A DNA stretch of 64,000 bases from Phragmites australis (taxonomy: Eukaryota; Streptophyta; Magnoliopsida; Poales; Poaceae): assembly GCF_958298935.1 (NCBI RefSeq), contig NC_084943.1, positions 11,649,001 to 11,713,000 on the forward strand. The letters are read 5' to 3'. The position numbers and the translations under genes were made by a program. A model generated the notes under the pieces. That model searched no databases and was not told where the DNA came from. It worked only from the letters and a program-made list of their open reading frames with translations. Each line of letters opens with the position of its first letter. Position 1 is the stretch's first letter. Shown piece after piece: positions 33,401 through 42,706 of the stretch.

Positions 33401-34532
33401 GCAACATGGAACCTTAGGCCTTGAGAAAAGTGGTTTTGATGGTTATCATGGTTATGATGTTGGTTTAGTGTTTGCTCAAGTAACCTAAGTAAGGACCGGT
33501 TCGTGAAGCGACAACCCAAGAAGTAACGTACCAACCATGAGGCTAATATGGGTAAGGCGTGACATACTAATTAGAGTCTATCCAGTGTGTGTTGTGTTCA
33601 CACAAAAAGGGGGCTTCTAGGTAGGAGTTTAGCTTGCGTAAAGCCTGGCGGTGAAACCTAGTGGGCAGACACATACTGGTTTGGTCTCTAGTTAGTGAAA
33701 AATATCATTCAGGGATTCTTGGCAGCACATCACTGGCGTGTGTTAAGTGTTTCGCGAACACGGCAACATGGAATTCACTAACTCGTGAGAAAAGCTAGAT
33801 AACCTCTGCAGAGTGTAAAAATATTATAACAGCCGTGCTCACGGTTATGAGAGACTTGGATCATCACATGATTAGTGGGTTGTGGTTATGAATTTGGTTG
33901 TGGTTTTGGTTCTGGTATAGGGAGTACTAGATGGTTGTGGTTTTGTTTCTGATACAGGGAGTACTAGATGGTTGTGGTTTTGGTTATAGTACAGGGAGTA
34001 CTAGACGGTTATGGTATGCAAAGTGGGGAGCCTTGTATGCTAGGTGTTAGACTGTATGGATTACATTCACTTAATAATTACTTAATGCTTTTGAGTCTAA
34101 ATATGTTTTCATTACTTGCATTTACGCAAATATACCATGTGATATCCTATTCTTGAGATAAGCATGTATATCATTATCTTTCCCACACTTGCTGAGCGCG
34201 TCATGTGGTCACACTTGCTATTTTTCCTACACCATGCGACATGTGTGCTGCTATTCAGTGAGTGAAGATGTTGAAGACTATCAAGACGAGGTTGTGACGT
34301 TCTAGTCGCGTGTCTCCTGGTCGGTTGCCTGCGGTGTTGTTGGGCACCAGTGATTCTGTTCCGCTGCAGATATCTTTATAGAAGACAATATATGTCAATT
34401 GTTGTAAGAGTTTAACACTATTTAATAAAAGTATTGCTTTTGTTACTTCACCTGTGATGTCCTTATGTGTGTTAAACATCCAGAGCACACATAAGCCGCA
34501 TCTGGTTTCGGCCGTTAAAACCTGGTGTGACA
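30449..34532 (+). mobile_element. 3' LTR of the LARD-like element, 4,084 bp
   Basis: It begins TGTAACACCTTGA and ends CCTGGTGTGACA. A TATA box (ccctataaatatgag, about 31530) is followed by a GC-rich leader. In the leader a short block (about 31820-32110) is open on the minus strand but shows no domain. This copy lacks the 1,012-bp duplication and the nested Tat element of the 5' LTR, so it is the best reference for the intact LTR. Confidence 0.93.
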
Positions 34533-34537
34533 CAAAG
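34533..34537. other. Target-site duplication CAAAG, right copy
   Basis: It is identical to 12499-12503 at the other end of the composite insertion. Confidence 0.92.
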
Positions 34538-35103
34538 TGTTTCTTGTGTTACTCGAGATCCCTTTAATAGAGGTGCTCAGCAAATCTCCAACTAGCCCTG
34601 CGACGGTTCCAAGGACTACTCGGAGCCACGATTTTTCATGCCAAGATCCCATCACATTTAATACTACGAATCTCCTTCGACACGTGCAAGGCAGTTGATG
34701 CCAAAATCCAGGATAGCAGGTGCACTGGTTTCCAAACGTCATCATGATCTGTTGCCAAAAAAAAGGAAAGATTCTTTCACAACCACAAGAAATCTCCTCT
34801 ACGATGGTTCAAATTTTAAAAGACTAGTTCTACGGAGAGCAATATTTTTTCATCCTTATTAGGATTCTGAGAGATCAGCATAATATTTTTGGTTGACCCG
34901 AAATTCCTACTCAGATGAGAGTTCTCCTGGGGCTAGCCAAAATAGGCCTAATATCCCAACTAGATGATCCGAGGGTAACTAGAAACCTAGTTAGATGTAC
35001 ATCCTACCCGGAACCCCAAGTTATCACTCGGAGAGGCAATCTACCGAGATGCCTTGCTCAGCCAGGCAAATTTCTTGATCCGTCATAGCCACGTTTTGTT
35101 TAC
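34538..35103 (+). other. Resumed internal DNA of element A, decayed, no clear gene
   Basis: By the nesting logic this continues the element interrupted at 12498, downstream of its extra ORF. It is stop-rich in all frames and I recognise no domain. It ends in a purine tract, GATGGGGG (35105-35112), directly before the LTR at 35114. Confidence 0.5.
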
Positions 35104-35113
35104 TGATGGGGGC

Positions 35114-35910
35114 TTGATGATGAGTAGTCTAAATCTACCGTATACAATATGTATATGAATCCCTAGGGATACCCTAGATACCCAGAGCATACGACTGCAT
35201 TTTGGAAGGGAATCCCTGGATGTATGGAGACCTTATGCAGGTGTCAATATACTCCCTGCAGTCCAAAATAAGTATCATTTTGGGTTGCGTGGAGCCAACT
35301 GTTTCAAACTTTGACTATAAATTACATTTTAGGTATTGAGTTTGGATATTTGAAAATGATACGAGTAGATTTTTCTCAAAAAGTACTTTCATAATAATAT
35401 ACTTTTGCTATGTTTTATCAATATATATTATAACAAAAAGTAGTACTCAAAGTTGTATTTTGGGGACCGTATCGAGTCCAAAACGACACTTATTTTGGAT
35501 CGTAGGGAGTGTCCCTTAAACAAGGAAGTCTTCCTTAAGTTTAAGGATGATAGAATCCTACCAGAAATGAGTTTGGATGCTACACAGGTACCCCCTATAT
35601 ATGAAGTCGGGGGACCCTACGGAGGATAAGAAGCCAATCGACATCTAGAACCATAAACGTGATCTACATCAACAACCCACCAGACAATACACAAAGAGCG
35701 TTTGACTAGTTGTAGATCCCATTTAGGCTATTCACGACCCTTTGTAATCTACCATGAAGATCAATACAAGAACACATGACATAAGGTTATTATCCTCCGA
35801 GAGGCCCGAACATGTATAAATTTCTATCTTTGGCACTTGATTCGGCAAGGGGGAGTATCCCCTACTATTATTATGTATTCGTAAGATTAGTGATTTACTA
35901 ATCATCGACA
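35114..35910 (+). mobile_element. 3' LTR of element A, interrupted by a MITE
   Basis: It starts TGATGATGAGTAGTCTAAATC, preceded by ggggg-ct, and ends AATCATCGACA. It contains a TATA-like ccctatatatgaag (about 35590). It is homologous along its length to 39534-40062 (for example gaagatcaatacaagaacacatgac and gattcggc..ggagtat.cccctact). Without the MITE it would be about 540 bp. Confidence 0.7.
35252..35509. mobile_element. Stowaway-type MITE, 258 bp
   Basis: The terminal inverted repeats are CTCCCTGCAGTCCAAAATAAGT on the left and, on the reverse strand at the right end, CTCCCTACGATCCAAAATAAGT. The interior is AT-rich with no coding capacity. It is flanked by TA on the left (35250-35251) and TG on the right, so one TSD base has changed. 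It would have been moved by a Tc1/mariner-type transposase encoded elsewhere. Confidence 0.88.
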
Positions 35911-35964
35911 ATTCCAGACTAGATCTATCTATACAAATCAATTGCACATTCGGACCAGACTGGA

Positions 35965-36290
35965 GCTGCCTTTACCAATATAATAGCACAAACGGCTCAA
36001 GTTTGGAGTCATTTGTGCTGTTGATTTGTACAGACGGCTACATTTTTGTGCCGTTTGTACTTTTAGATTTGGATATACAGGATCAAAGTGGAGTTGTCCG
36101 AGCTATTGGATTAGTACAGACAGTAACCGTATGTACTAATGATTTGTTCAAAACATTCAAAAACCGTCTATACTAATAACTGTTTGTACAAATCTGATAT
36201 CCTTTGGTACAGATAGTTCGAAAAAGTATCTCGTACGGGTTTCCGAACCGTATGTACAAAGGTTTCTGTAGTAATGCCAGTGGTTCCCCT
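35965..36290. mobile_element. Probable CACTA-like terminal fragment with subterminal repeats
   Basis: A motif related to gtacagacggt / accgt..tgtac recurs in both orientations at least eight times (for example tgtacagacggctac, tgccgtttgtac, ccgtatgtacaaagg). The right edge, ggtttctgtagtaatg, is close to a reversed CACTACAG-type terminus but not exact. No left end or transposase is seen. A Mutator- or Harbinger-derived origin is possible. Confidence 0.4.
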
Positions 36291-36310
36291 AATGAGATAT
36301 CACTGCAAAG

Positions 36311-36690
36311 TCAGCCTTCATACTCTCTTTGCCACATAGTAATTGAGAGTTGGCTTCCGTCAAAGATGATATTGTTTCCATGATTCAAAATGCGCCAACA
36401 TGCTATACTATGACTATTTATTTGAAAGACTTTACCTGCTTTATTTTCCTTTCCTGTATCCAACATCTCCATTAAATGTAAAGACAGATCCCAATCAAAC
36501 CTGGGCAATGCCCCGCATATTTGACTGAACTGGCAAGAGAAAACAAAAAGATCAAGCAAATTCTTTTCTATTCTGCATGTGCATAGGGCACATTCATCGC
36601 ATCCTTCAGAATTGTTACAACGATCATTCATGGCGCTATTCAGCTCCTTTTAAGTAAGGCACTACAAGCACGATGATTCCAGAAGAGAAG
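36311..36690 (-). pseudogene. LINE reverse-transcriptase C-terminal fragment (zinc-binding region)
   Basis: The minus-strand frame from ATG 36631 reads CDECALC, FVFSCQFSQICG, WDLSLHLMEML, and then CWRILNHGNNIIFDG with ITMWQREYEG. This order (Cys pair, F..CPFSQ-like, WDLSL, IWK.RN..IF-like) is that of the zf-RVT tail found in plant L1-type LINEs and in RT-related proteins. Only about 110 residues remain and the conserved CPF and WNIWKQRN positions have decayed. No RT catalytic part is near. Confidence 0.6.
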
Positions 36691-39533
36691 CAAACATAGT
36701 CTCATAATCACCAGTAGGCATTAAGCATTTTACATAAATAAAACCCGCTTCCTTCAAGGGGCTGTTTGGATCTTCATTGTAACAATTTAAGATCCTACCA
36801 ACCTTAAACCTTGTTTGATTGGAACATGATAAATCCAAAGTAAAGAGGATCGCTATTGCTTGGACTCAAGAGTGAGTTTTCTGAAAGCTATTCCTATCTA
36901 TTTATCACGAAACTAGTTCTCCTTATCGACACACATAGACTCAAGAATTTCCTTAGTGGCCGCGTGTTTCATGCGAGGTTTATAATGTTTCATGTTTTCT
37001 CAACCAATTACCGTGTTAGTCGAAACCCAGTTTAACTTCCTTAGTGGCGCGTGTTTCATGTGAGGTTTATAATGTTTTCTCAACCAATCACCATGTTAGT
37101 CGAAACTCAGTTTATCTAGTACGACCGAAACAATATCGACATAAAAGCGGCTAACAATCATTAACCCTTCTTTTCATTCATACATTTCTGGTTAGCCATC
37201 GGCTCATATAAACCGTTTTTCTGCCGTAAGAGGAACCAACCTTGCTGTCTGACATCCACAAACCTCTTCATTCAAAGATTGATTATTTTGGGATCAACAA
37301 CCTCAAGTTTGACTTTGACCTCACCTCATGTTAAAACTGGCATAACTAGGCTTGCAAGTGGGGTGAGCCGCACCGCTAACCCGATGGGTTGGCCCGCACC
37401 GCAAGCCCACAAAACGGCATGTTTCTACCCGCTTCGCTGGAGCGGGTGTATGCAGGTAGCCCGCAGGTCCCAGCGGCGCCGTAAGCTGCAACACCGGCAA
37501 GCTGCAAGCCCGCAGGTCTTAGTTGCGGCAGGGGACAATGGCGATGGTGAGCCCTGGCCGCTGCGGCAGGGGAGTCTTTCCTCGTAGCGGGCTTCATCGA
37601 CCGGTTAATCCAGTTAGTGGCCTCTTGATCCACGCTGCTTCTCGCTGCATGGGGCAGAGCGCGCGGAGTGGTCGTGGACTGGTTCCTGCCCAGTTTCTCC
37701 ACGTTTCTTGGGGAGCAGCGAGGAGTTGGTGGCTAGGTCGCTAGCATTCCTACTGGGAATGGCCAAATGGGGAAGGAGAACGGTCTGTGAGCCGGAAGAA
37801 CACAAGAGAGGGGAATTGGGGAGGAATTGGTGAGCTGGAAGAACGCACGAGAGCTGGAAGAAGCAATGGTGGATTAGTGAAGAGACAAGTGATTAGTTTT
37901 GCAGCAGGTGCTGGGATCAGCACCGATGGTTTAGTGCTCCGGTGTAGGGATCCAATCACCTGAGGAACCGTCCGATCCAATCAGCTCATTTTCTTCCTCC
38001 CGCAGCTGCTGCTCCACGCAAAGTTTTGAGTATATTCCTTTAAATTTCAGACATTTTGTATCTTCCTTGCTAGCAAGACTCCTCTAATATCTTGAACCTT
38101 TTGTACTATTTCAAAGAACTGAACTTGTTTTATTTGGATCAATGACGAAATTGCTTAAGACAGATGCACAAGATTTTTGTTGGACCATATGAAGGATGTA
38201 TCACAGCTTCGTCTTAATTTATGTTCCCTTTCTGATATAGAGATGGCAGGACTGCAGGAGGAAGGAACAAGGCAAAATAGGGAAACCTCCAAGATACACA
38301 AAGAATTGATCATTTCAAAATCCTGTTGACGGTAGTGCCTATTCATTTGTTCAGGTTAAATTCAGAAGTAATGCATGTATATGGGATTATCTGTTACAGC
38401 TAATTTTGTGATCTTAATGTCAAGATCCTGAAGAGTCCTTAGCATTGGGTCTGAAAGAATTAATCCTGAATGTCATGCTACTGAAATGGTACACAGTTTT
38501 CTTTCCTCCCCAGCATCCACAGATATATGCTCCTAATTGGTTTCTACTCATTCATATCACAAAATCCGAGAAGTGCCAGGATAAGGCCATGAAAATGGTA
38601 GCTGCGGCCAGCGGTATGCCTAGTTACATGCTCTTGTCCTGCTTGTGATCACAAGTTGGTAATCACACCTCGTGGGTTACACGTTACATGATGGTTTACA
38701 GCTGCATTGCCCAATTAGATCGCAAGCTCTGTGATAATGATAATTTTTGCTGACTCGAATTTGAATTATAAAAGCTATGCAATGTTAAGGATAAATACGT
38801 CGGTACACTTACGTGGCGTAACATGTGTGGGTTCATGGTACTACTATAACATTGAATGGTGGTTACAAGTTTTTCTCTATTCTCTACAAGGACGTGTGAA
38901 TTTTGGCATTATGTAGCAAGCTCTTTAAGTATCTTTTAAAGTGTATTTACTGTTTTCATTTTTGTGGTACTTTGGCCTTGAGAGATTTTAGGAAAATAGA
39001 CCATTTGACTTTTTCTGTCAAGGATGCAATGGCGTGGATAATCAACAGAAAGTTTGTTGATACGTGGAATGTTATTTTCGATATTTGAATGCCTTGCTGA
39101 TTTTTTAGGAGCTCATTCACATTGTATTTTAGAAACAGATGAGGTTGATTAACTCTCTGTGTAATCCGGTCCATATGTGGTTTATCTGTAAATTCTTTGT
39201 ACATGATATTATAGTATCAAAGTGTAGAACTACTACAACAGTTGGTTTCCCTTATTGATGACTATGATTCAGTTGTTGCAGGTACAGATGAATATAGTTT
39301 CCCTGCAAATTTCCATTTATTTTTCTGTTACCCTACATTGCTGAAAATATACATGTATTTTCTTGTAGATTTATAATCAGCCTTTGATTTGGTGTTCCTT
39401 GTTATGCCTTACTAATTCGTGATTTGGAACCTCTGTAGTAACTAAGTTTCATTAATTTCATTTGAAGCAATTATTGGTGTCTATTGATTCTTGAATTCCT
39501 ATATCATGAAGTTCAGCATCTTTATAATGTTTG
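36691..39533. other. Unassigned stretch of about 2.8 kb, no gene supported
   Basis: An imperfect 88-bp tandem pair lies at 36949-37116 (ccttagtggc.gcgtgtttcatg.gaggtttataatg). 37340-38000 is GC-rich; its start, ctaggcttgcaagtgggg..gccgcacc..cccgatggg, is reminiscent of hAT subterminal DNA, but no pair of ends was found. 38000-39533 is AT-rich with splice-like signals and short frames only. I see no retroelement motif there, and it might be captured gene or intron sequence. Confidence 0.35.
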
Positions 39534-40062
39534 TGATGATAGATAGTATAAAACTACCGTATATGGATCTCCTAGGATTTCCTGTATTCTCGGGGTATAC
39601 TTTCGTGTCCGGAAAAGGAATCCTTAGACATATGGAAACTGCCTGCGAATACCACCATATCCTGTAAAGAAGAAAGTCTATCTCTAACTATAATAGAATC
39701 CTACTCGGAAATTAGTCTGGAGGCAACCCTTATATATATATACAGAGCTAGGGGACCTTGCGGAGGGCAGGAGACAAGTCCAAAAACCAAGCCTACAGGA
39801 GCCTCAAGCGCACAACGAGCCCTGAGCCTTCTATACTCGTGATCTATATCGGCATCTCATCGAGACTACAAGCTAGGAGGTTTAGATCCTATCTAGGTTA
39901 GCAAAGAGCTCCCTTCCAATTTGTCTCGAAGATCAATACAAGAGCACATGACGTAGGGCTATTATCCTTTGAAAGGCTTGAACCTGTAAAAATCTCTGTC
40001 TTCTGGCATATGATTCGGCTAAATGGAGTATTCCCTACTTTATTCACGTATTCGTAAGATCG
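39534..40062 (+). mobile_element. LTR of element B (same family as the element A 3' LTR)
   Basis: It starts TGATGATAGATAGTATAAAACTACCG, with a TATA-rich cttatatatatatacag at about 39730, and follows the LTR at 35114-35910 to gtattcgtaagatc. The expected terminal AATCATCGACA is missing. The end is replaced by a scrambled junction with the next segment. Confidence 0.65.
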
Positions 40063-40557
40063 GAGCCCATAGTAGGATCCCCTACATTATTCACATATTC
40101 GTAAGATCCGTGAGGGACTAGAGCCCTAATGGGATTCCAACGTGGGATACCATAGTAGGATCTATATAAGGGAAGGTGTGGGGAGGGGCGTGCATAGTTG
40201 AGCCACTCCAAAACCCTTGCTACGCTCTCTCCACAGAACATCTCAAAACCCTAGTTGGCACACCACCGTTCAATGTCCCAGCCTAGGAGGTGTGGATATC
40301 ATAAAGGCACTACTGTTATTGCGGCGCTAATCGGATCGCGATGGCAAGGTCTGACAGTGAAACTTGGAGCTTGTCGAGGAGCTTGTCGAAGCTTGTCGGG
40401 GAGCTTATCGGAGCTGATTCCCCTACATTGTCATGCACTATGTTGGATCGGCCTACTTCAACTCTTCTTCCACTACACTGCATATCTAGTGGTAACGATC
40501 CATGATCCTCTACTCGTATAGTTTTCTGGTTGAATGTAGTAGAATTTTTTGTTTTAT
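40063..40557 (+). mobile_element. Element B copy of insert D (LTR-like)
   Basis: It is homologous to 5930-6389: ggattcca.cgtggga, a TATA box (ctatataagggaagg, about 40163), ccaaaaccct, and the aagcttgtcgg repeats (here gagcttgtcg three times). It leads straight into the same integrase sequence as in element A. The left edge is rearranged: ggagcccatagtaggatc and ccctac.ttattcac.tattcgtaagatc each occur twice within 40030-40170. Confidence 0.5.
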
Positions 40558-41480
40558 GCTAGTGTAGCCTACATGTTCCCCAATAGGAAAGGCATTCGGG
40601 ACAAGATTTGTATTAGCCTATGGCTCTCCATGATGCAAGCGAGATGGTTAAAACATGTGCTAGCTTTTGTTTCCGCAGCAAGCGTGTGCACCAACTTGCC
40701 CAAGCTTTACAGATGATTCCCTTATCGTGGCCATTTGGCACTTGTGGGCTAGATATTCTAGGACCCTTCCCAGTAGCGCCCAAGGGCTTCAAATTTCTTT
40801 TCATCGCAATTGATACTTTTACCAAGTGGATTAAAGCTTAGCCAGTCTGATTGATCACCTCGGAAGTAGCCAAGAACTTCATCAGGAAGAGTGTCTTGAC
40901 AAGGTTCGGCGCCCCGAGTAGGATCATCACCGGCAATGGTACCTAGTTCTTTAGCGTGGTCTTTCATCTAGTACTGCAAGGGACTAGGTACTACGGTCTA
41001 CTTCATGTCAGTAGCTCATCCATAGAGCAACGAACAAGTCGAGTGAGCCAACGGTCTCATGCTATAAGGAATTAAGACCCGCGTCTTCAACCTCTTATCC
41101 GCCTACTCTAAAGCTTAGTTTTCTTAATTACCTAACGTACTCTGGGCACCCCGGACAACAGTCAGTAGGGCGACGAGTAAAATACCCTTCTTTCTAGTCT
41201 ACAAGGCCCAAGCTATGCTCCCTTCTGAATGAACTAAAGATCAAATCTCTCCGTGTTTAGTTATATACTGATAATTATGAAACCTGAAGAAGAGAGGATA
41301 ACCTCAACAACATCGAGGAAAAGAGGACTCAAATGCTGATATGATCGGCATGATACCAGCAAGGTCCCCGATGCTTCTATGACCAGAACGTCCAAAAGCG
41401 AACTATTGACGATTGGTGAACTATTGAGGTAATGAACTTGTTGAAGAAATACGGGATGCTTAAAGTAGATGAATCACAAG
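40558..41480 (+). pseudogene. Element B integrase
   Basis: It is parallel to 6390-7300 and slightly better kept. It reads LHDASEMVKTCAS (40621-40664), QALQMIPLSWPFGTCGLDIL with the first catalytic Asp, and KGFKFLFIAIDTFTKWIKA. A decayed core follows near 40905 (RFGAPS / NGT in which the catalytic Asp of DNGT appears to be changed to Gly). The C-terminal traces are PFFLVYKAQAMLPS and DQNVQK-like. Stops and frame changes throughout rule out function. Confidence 0.78.
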
Positions 41481-41934
41481 GGAACATATAGGGGTTTTTA
41501 AATAGGTTCGGGCCTCCTTGAGAATAATAACCATATATCATGTTTGTCTTATATTGATCTGAGCCTATTACAAGGGGGTGTGTACCTAGCCTAGATCGAT
41601 ATAAACCTAGTCAGCGACTTTCTTCTTGGATTCTGTTTGCTTGTATTGGCATGTATAACTTCTAATGACTTCGTATTGCTTGTCCTCCACCGGGCCCCCT
41701 GGCTCTGTATATATATGGGCATGTCATACATGGCTTGAAAGATTGAGTTCTCACCTCTGGAAGTTTCTGCACCGTTTTCGGAACAAGCATTTGTATCCAT
41801 AGCCATTACCCCTTACATCAAACTTGAGTAGAAATGTAAAATAGTTCATATTCTGGTGCTTATGAAGTGAGAAAAAAAGAGAAAAATAAAATAAAAATAT
41901 TTTTTTTTACAATGTTGGATCATTTTCTGTATTT
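41481..41934 (+). other. Element B non-coding 3' flank and unassigned DNA
   Basis: 41500-41745 matches 7330-7550 of element A (acaaggggg, gtatatatatggg). After about 41745 the similarity to A stops. From there to 41934 the sequence is AT-rich and I see nothing in it. Confidence 0.45.
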
Positions 41935-42706
41935 CTGAATAACGTCATTAGTGACGGGTCATAACTTGATAAAGTGGGGGACAAATGGATGTAACTTTTC
42001 CTATAGATGTCCATAGTGTCAAAAAACGTCGAAATCAGAGTCCGTATGCAAAAGTTATAGCCATTTAACCGAAGGCACTCCGAGTCAACTGGTTTTTGTG
42101 TCTATTGTAAAATTAACATTGGTGACAGGTCATAACTGCGACCCATCACTTATGACCCTCGGCAAAATAGTTAAAAGGATCTTTTATCCGAGTCCCTTCT
42201 GGACGCGTCACTTATGACCCTTGGCAAAATAGTTAAAAGGATCTTTTATCCGAGTCCCTTCTGGACGTACGCGAGGTTGAGGTGGTTAGGTAGCTACGCG
42301 TGCGAGGGGCCGTCGCGAGTTCGATTCCCACAGAACGCAATTCTAAAAATAGCCTGAAAAATAGGTAGAGACATGTGGCGAGTGGTGATAGGCCTGAGTT
42401 AGATTGGCTTGGGTGAAAAATATTTTTTAACTTTTTTTCGTGTCCAAAAAGCGTGAAAACCGTATATCAGTCATAAGTGACGGGTCACAAACATGTTATA
42501 AGTGATGGATCACAGTTGTGACCTATCACCAATGACCTTAATAAGTGACGGGTCATGTTTTGACCCGTCATCAATGACCTTATAGGTGACGGGTCCTTAC
42601 CCGTCACTTATTACATGTCATCAGTGACGTGTTCGGGGTGACAGGTGCAGCACCCATCACCCATGACGGTTATGACCCGTCACCCTTGTCCATTTTTCAT
42701 GTAGTG
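41935..42706. mobile_element. CACTA-like transposon terminal region
   Basis: The right edge, ttttcatgtagtg (42694-42706), is CACTACATGAAAA on the reverse strand, a CACTA terminus. The interior carries many copies of gtgacgggtca and its complement in both orientations (42475-42690), as in CACTA subterminal regions. A 62-bp unit is tandemly doubled (42146-42269). No left CACTA end or transposase was found, so it is probably truncated. Confidence 0.65.
42272..42340 (+). other. tRNA-like Pol III box motifs (weak)
   Basis: gaggtggttaggtagct resembles an A box and gagttcgattccc a B box about 40 bp further on. A full cloverleaf does not form by eye and no acceptor stem pairs. It could be a tRNA-derived SINE scrap or chance within the CACTA-like DNA. 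Confidence 0.2.

Larger units (their letters stand above)
12504..34532 (+). mobile_element. LARD-like non-autonomous LTR retrotransposon (chromovirus derived), carrying a nested Tat element
   Basis: It has matching ends TGTAACACC...GGTGTGACA and the TSD CAAAG. A 5' LTR (12504-14379 plus 25967-28831) is followed by a PBS for initiator Met-tRNA. The internal region is only about 1.6 kb, followed by a polypurine tract and a 4,084-bp 3' LTR. Excluding the 11.6-kb nested Tat element the unit is about 10.4 kb, most of it LTR. The internal region keeps traces of gag but no protease, RT, RNase H or integrase. Movement would therefore have needed proteins from a related autonomous element. Large LTRs with a short internal domain fit the LARD class. 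Confidence 0.85.

Noticed and set aside
37279..37744. Overlapping GC-rich frames on both strands
   Set aside because: They are similar in length on both strands, with no domain and a strong GC bias. Treated as non-coding.
38445..38648. 67-codon plus frame as a host gene exon
   Set aside because: No family resemblance and no supported splice partners. Reported only as unassigned DNA.
42272..42340. A complete tRNA gene
   Set aside because: Only box-like words are present. No acceptor, anticodon or full T-arm pairing can be drawn.
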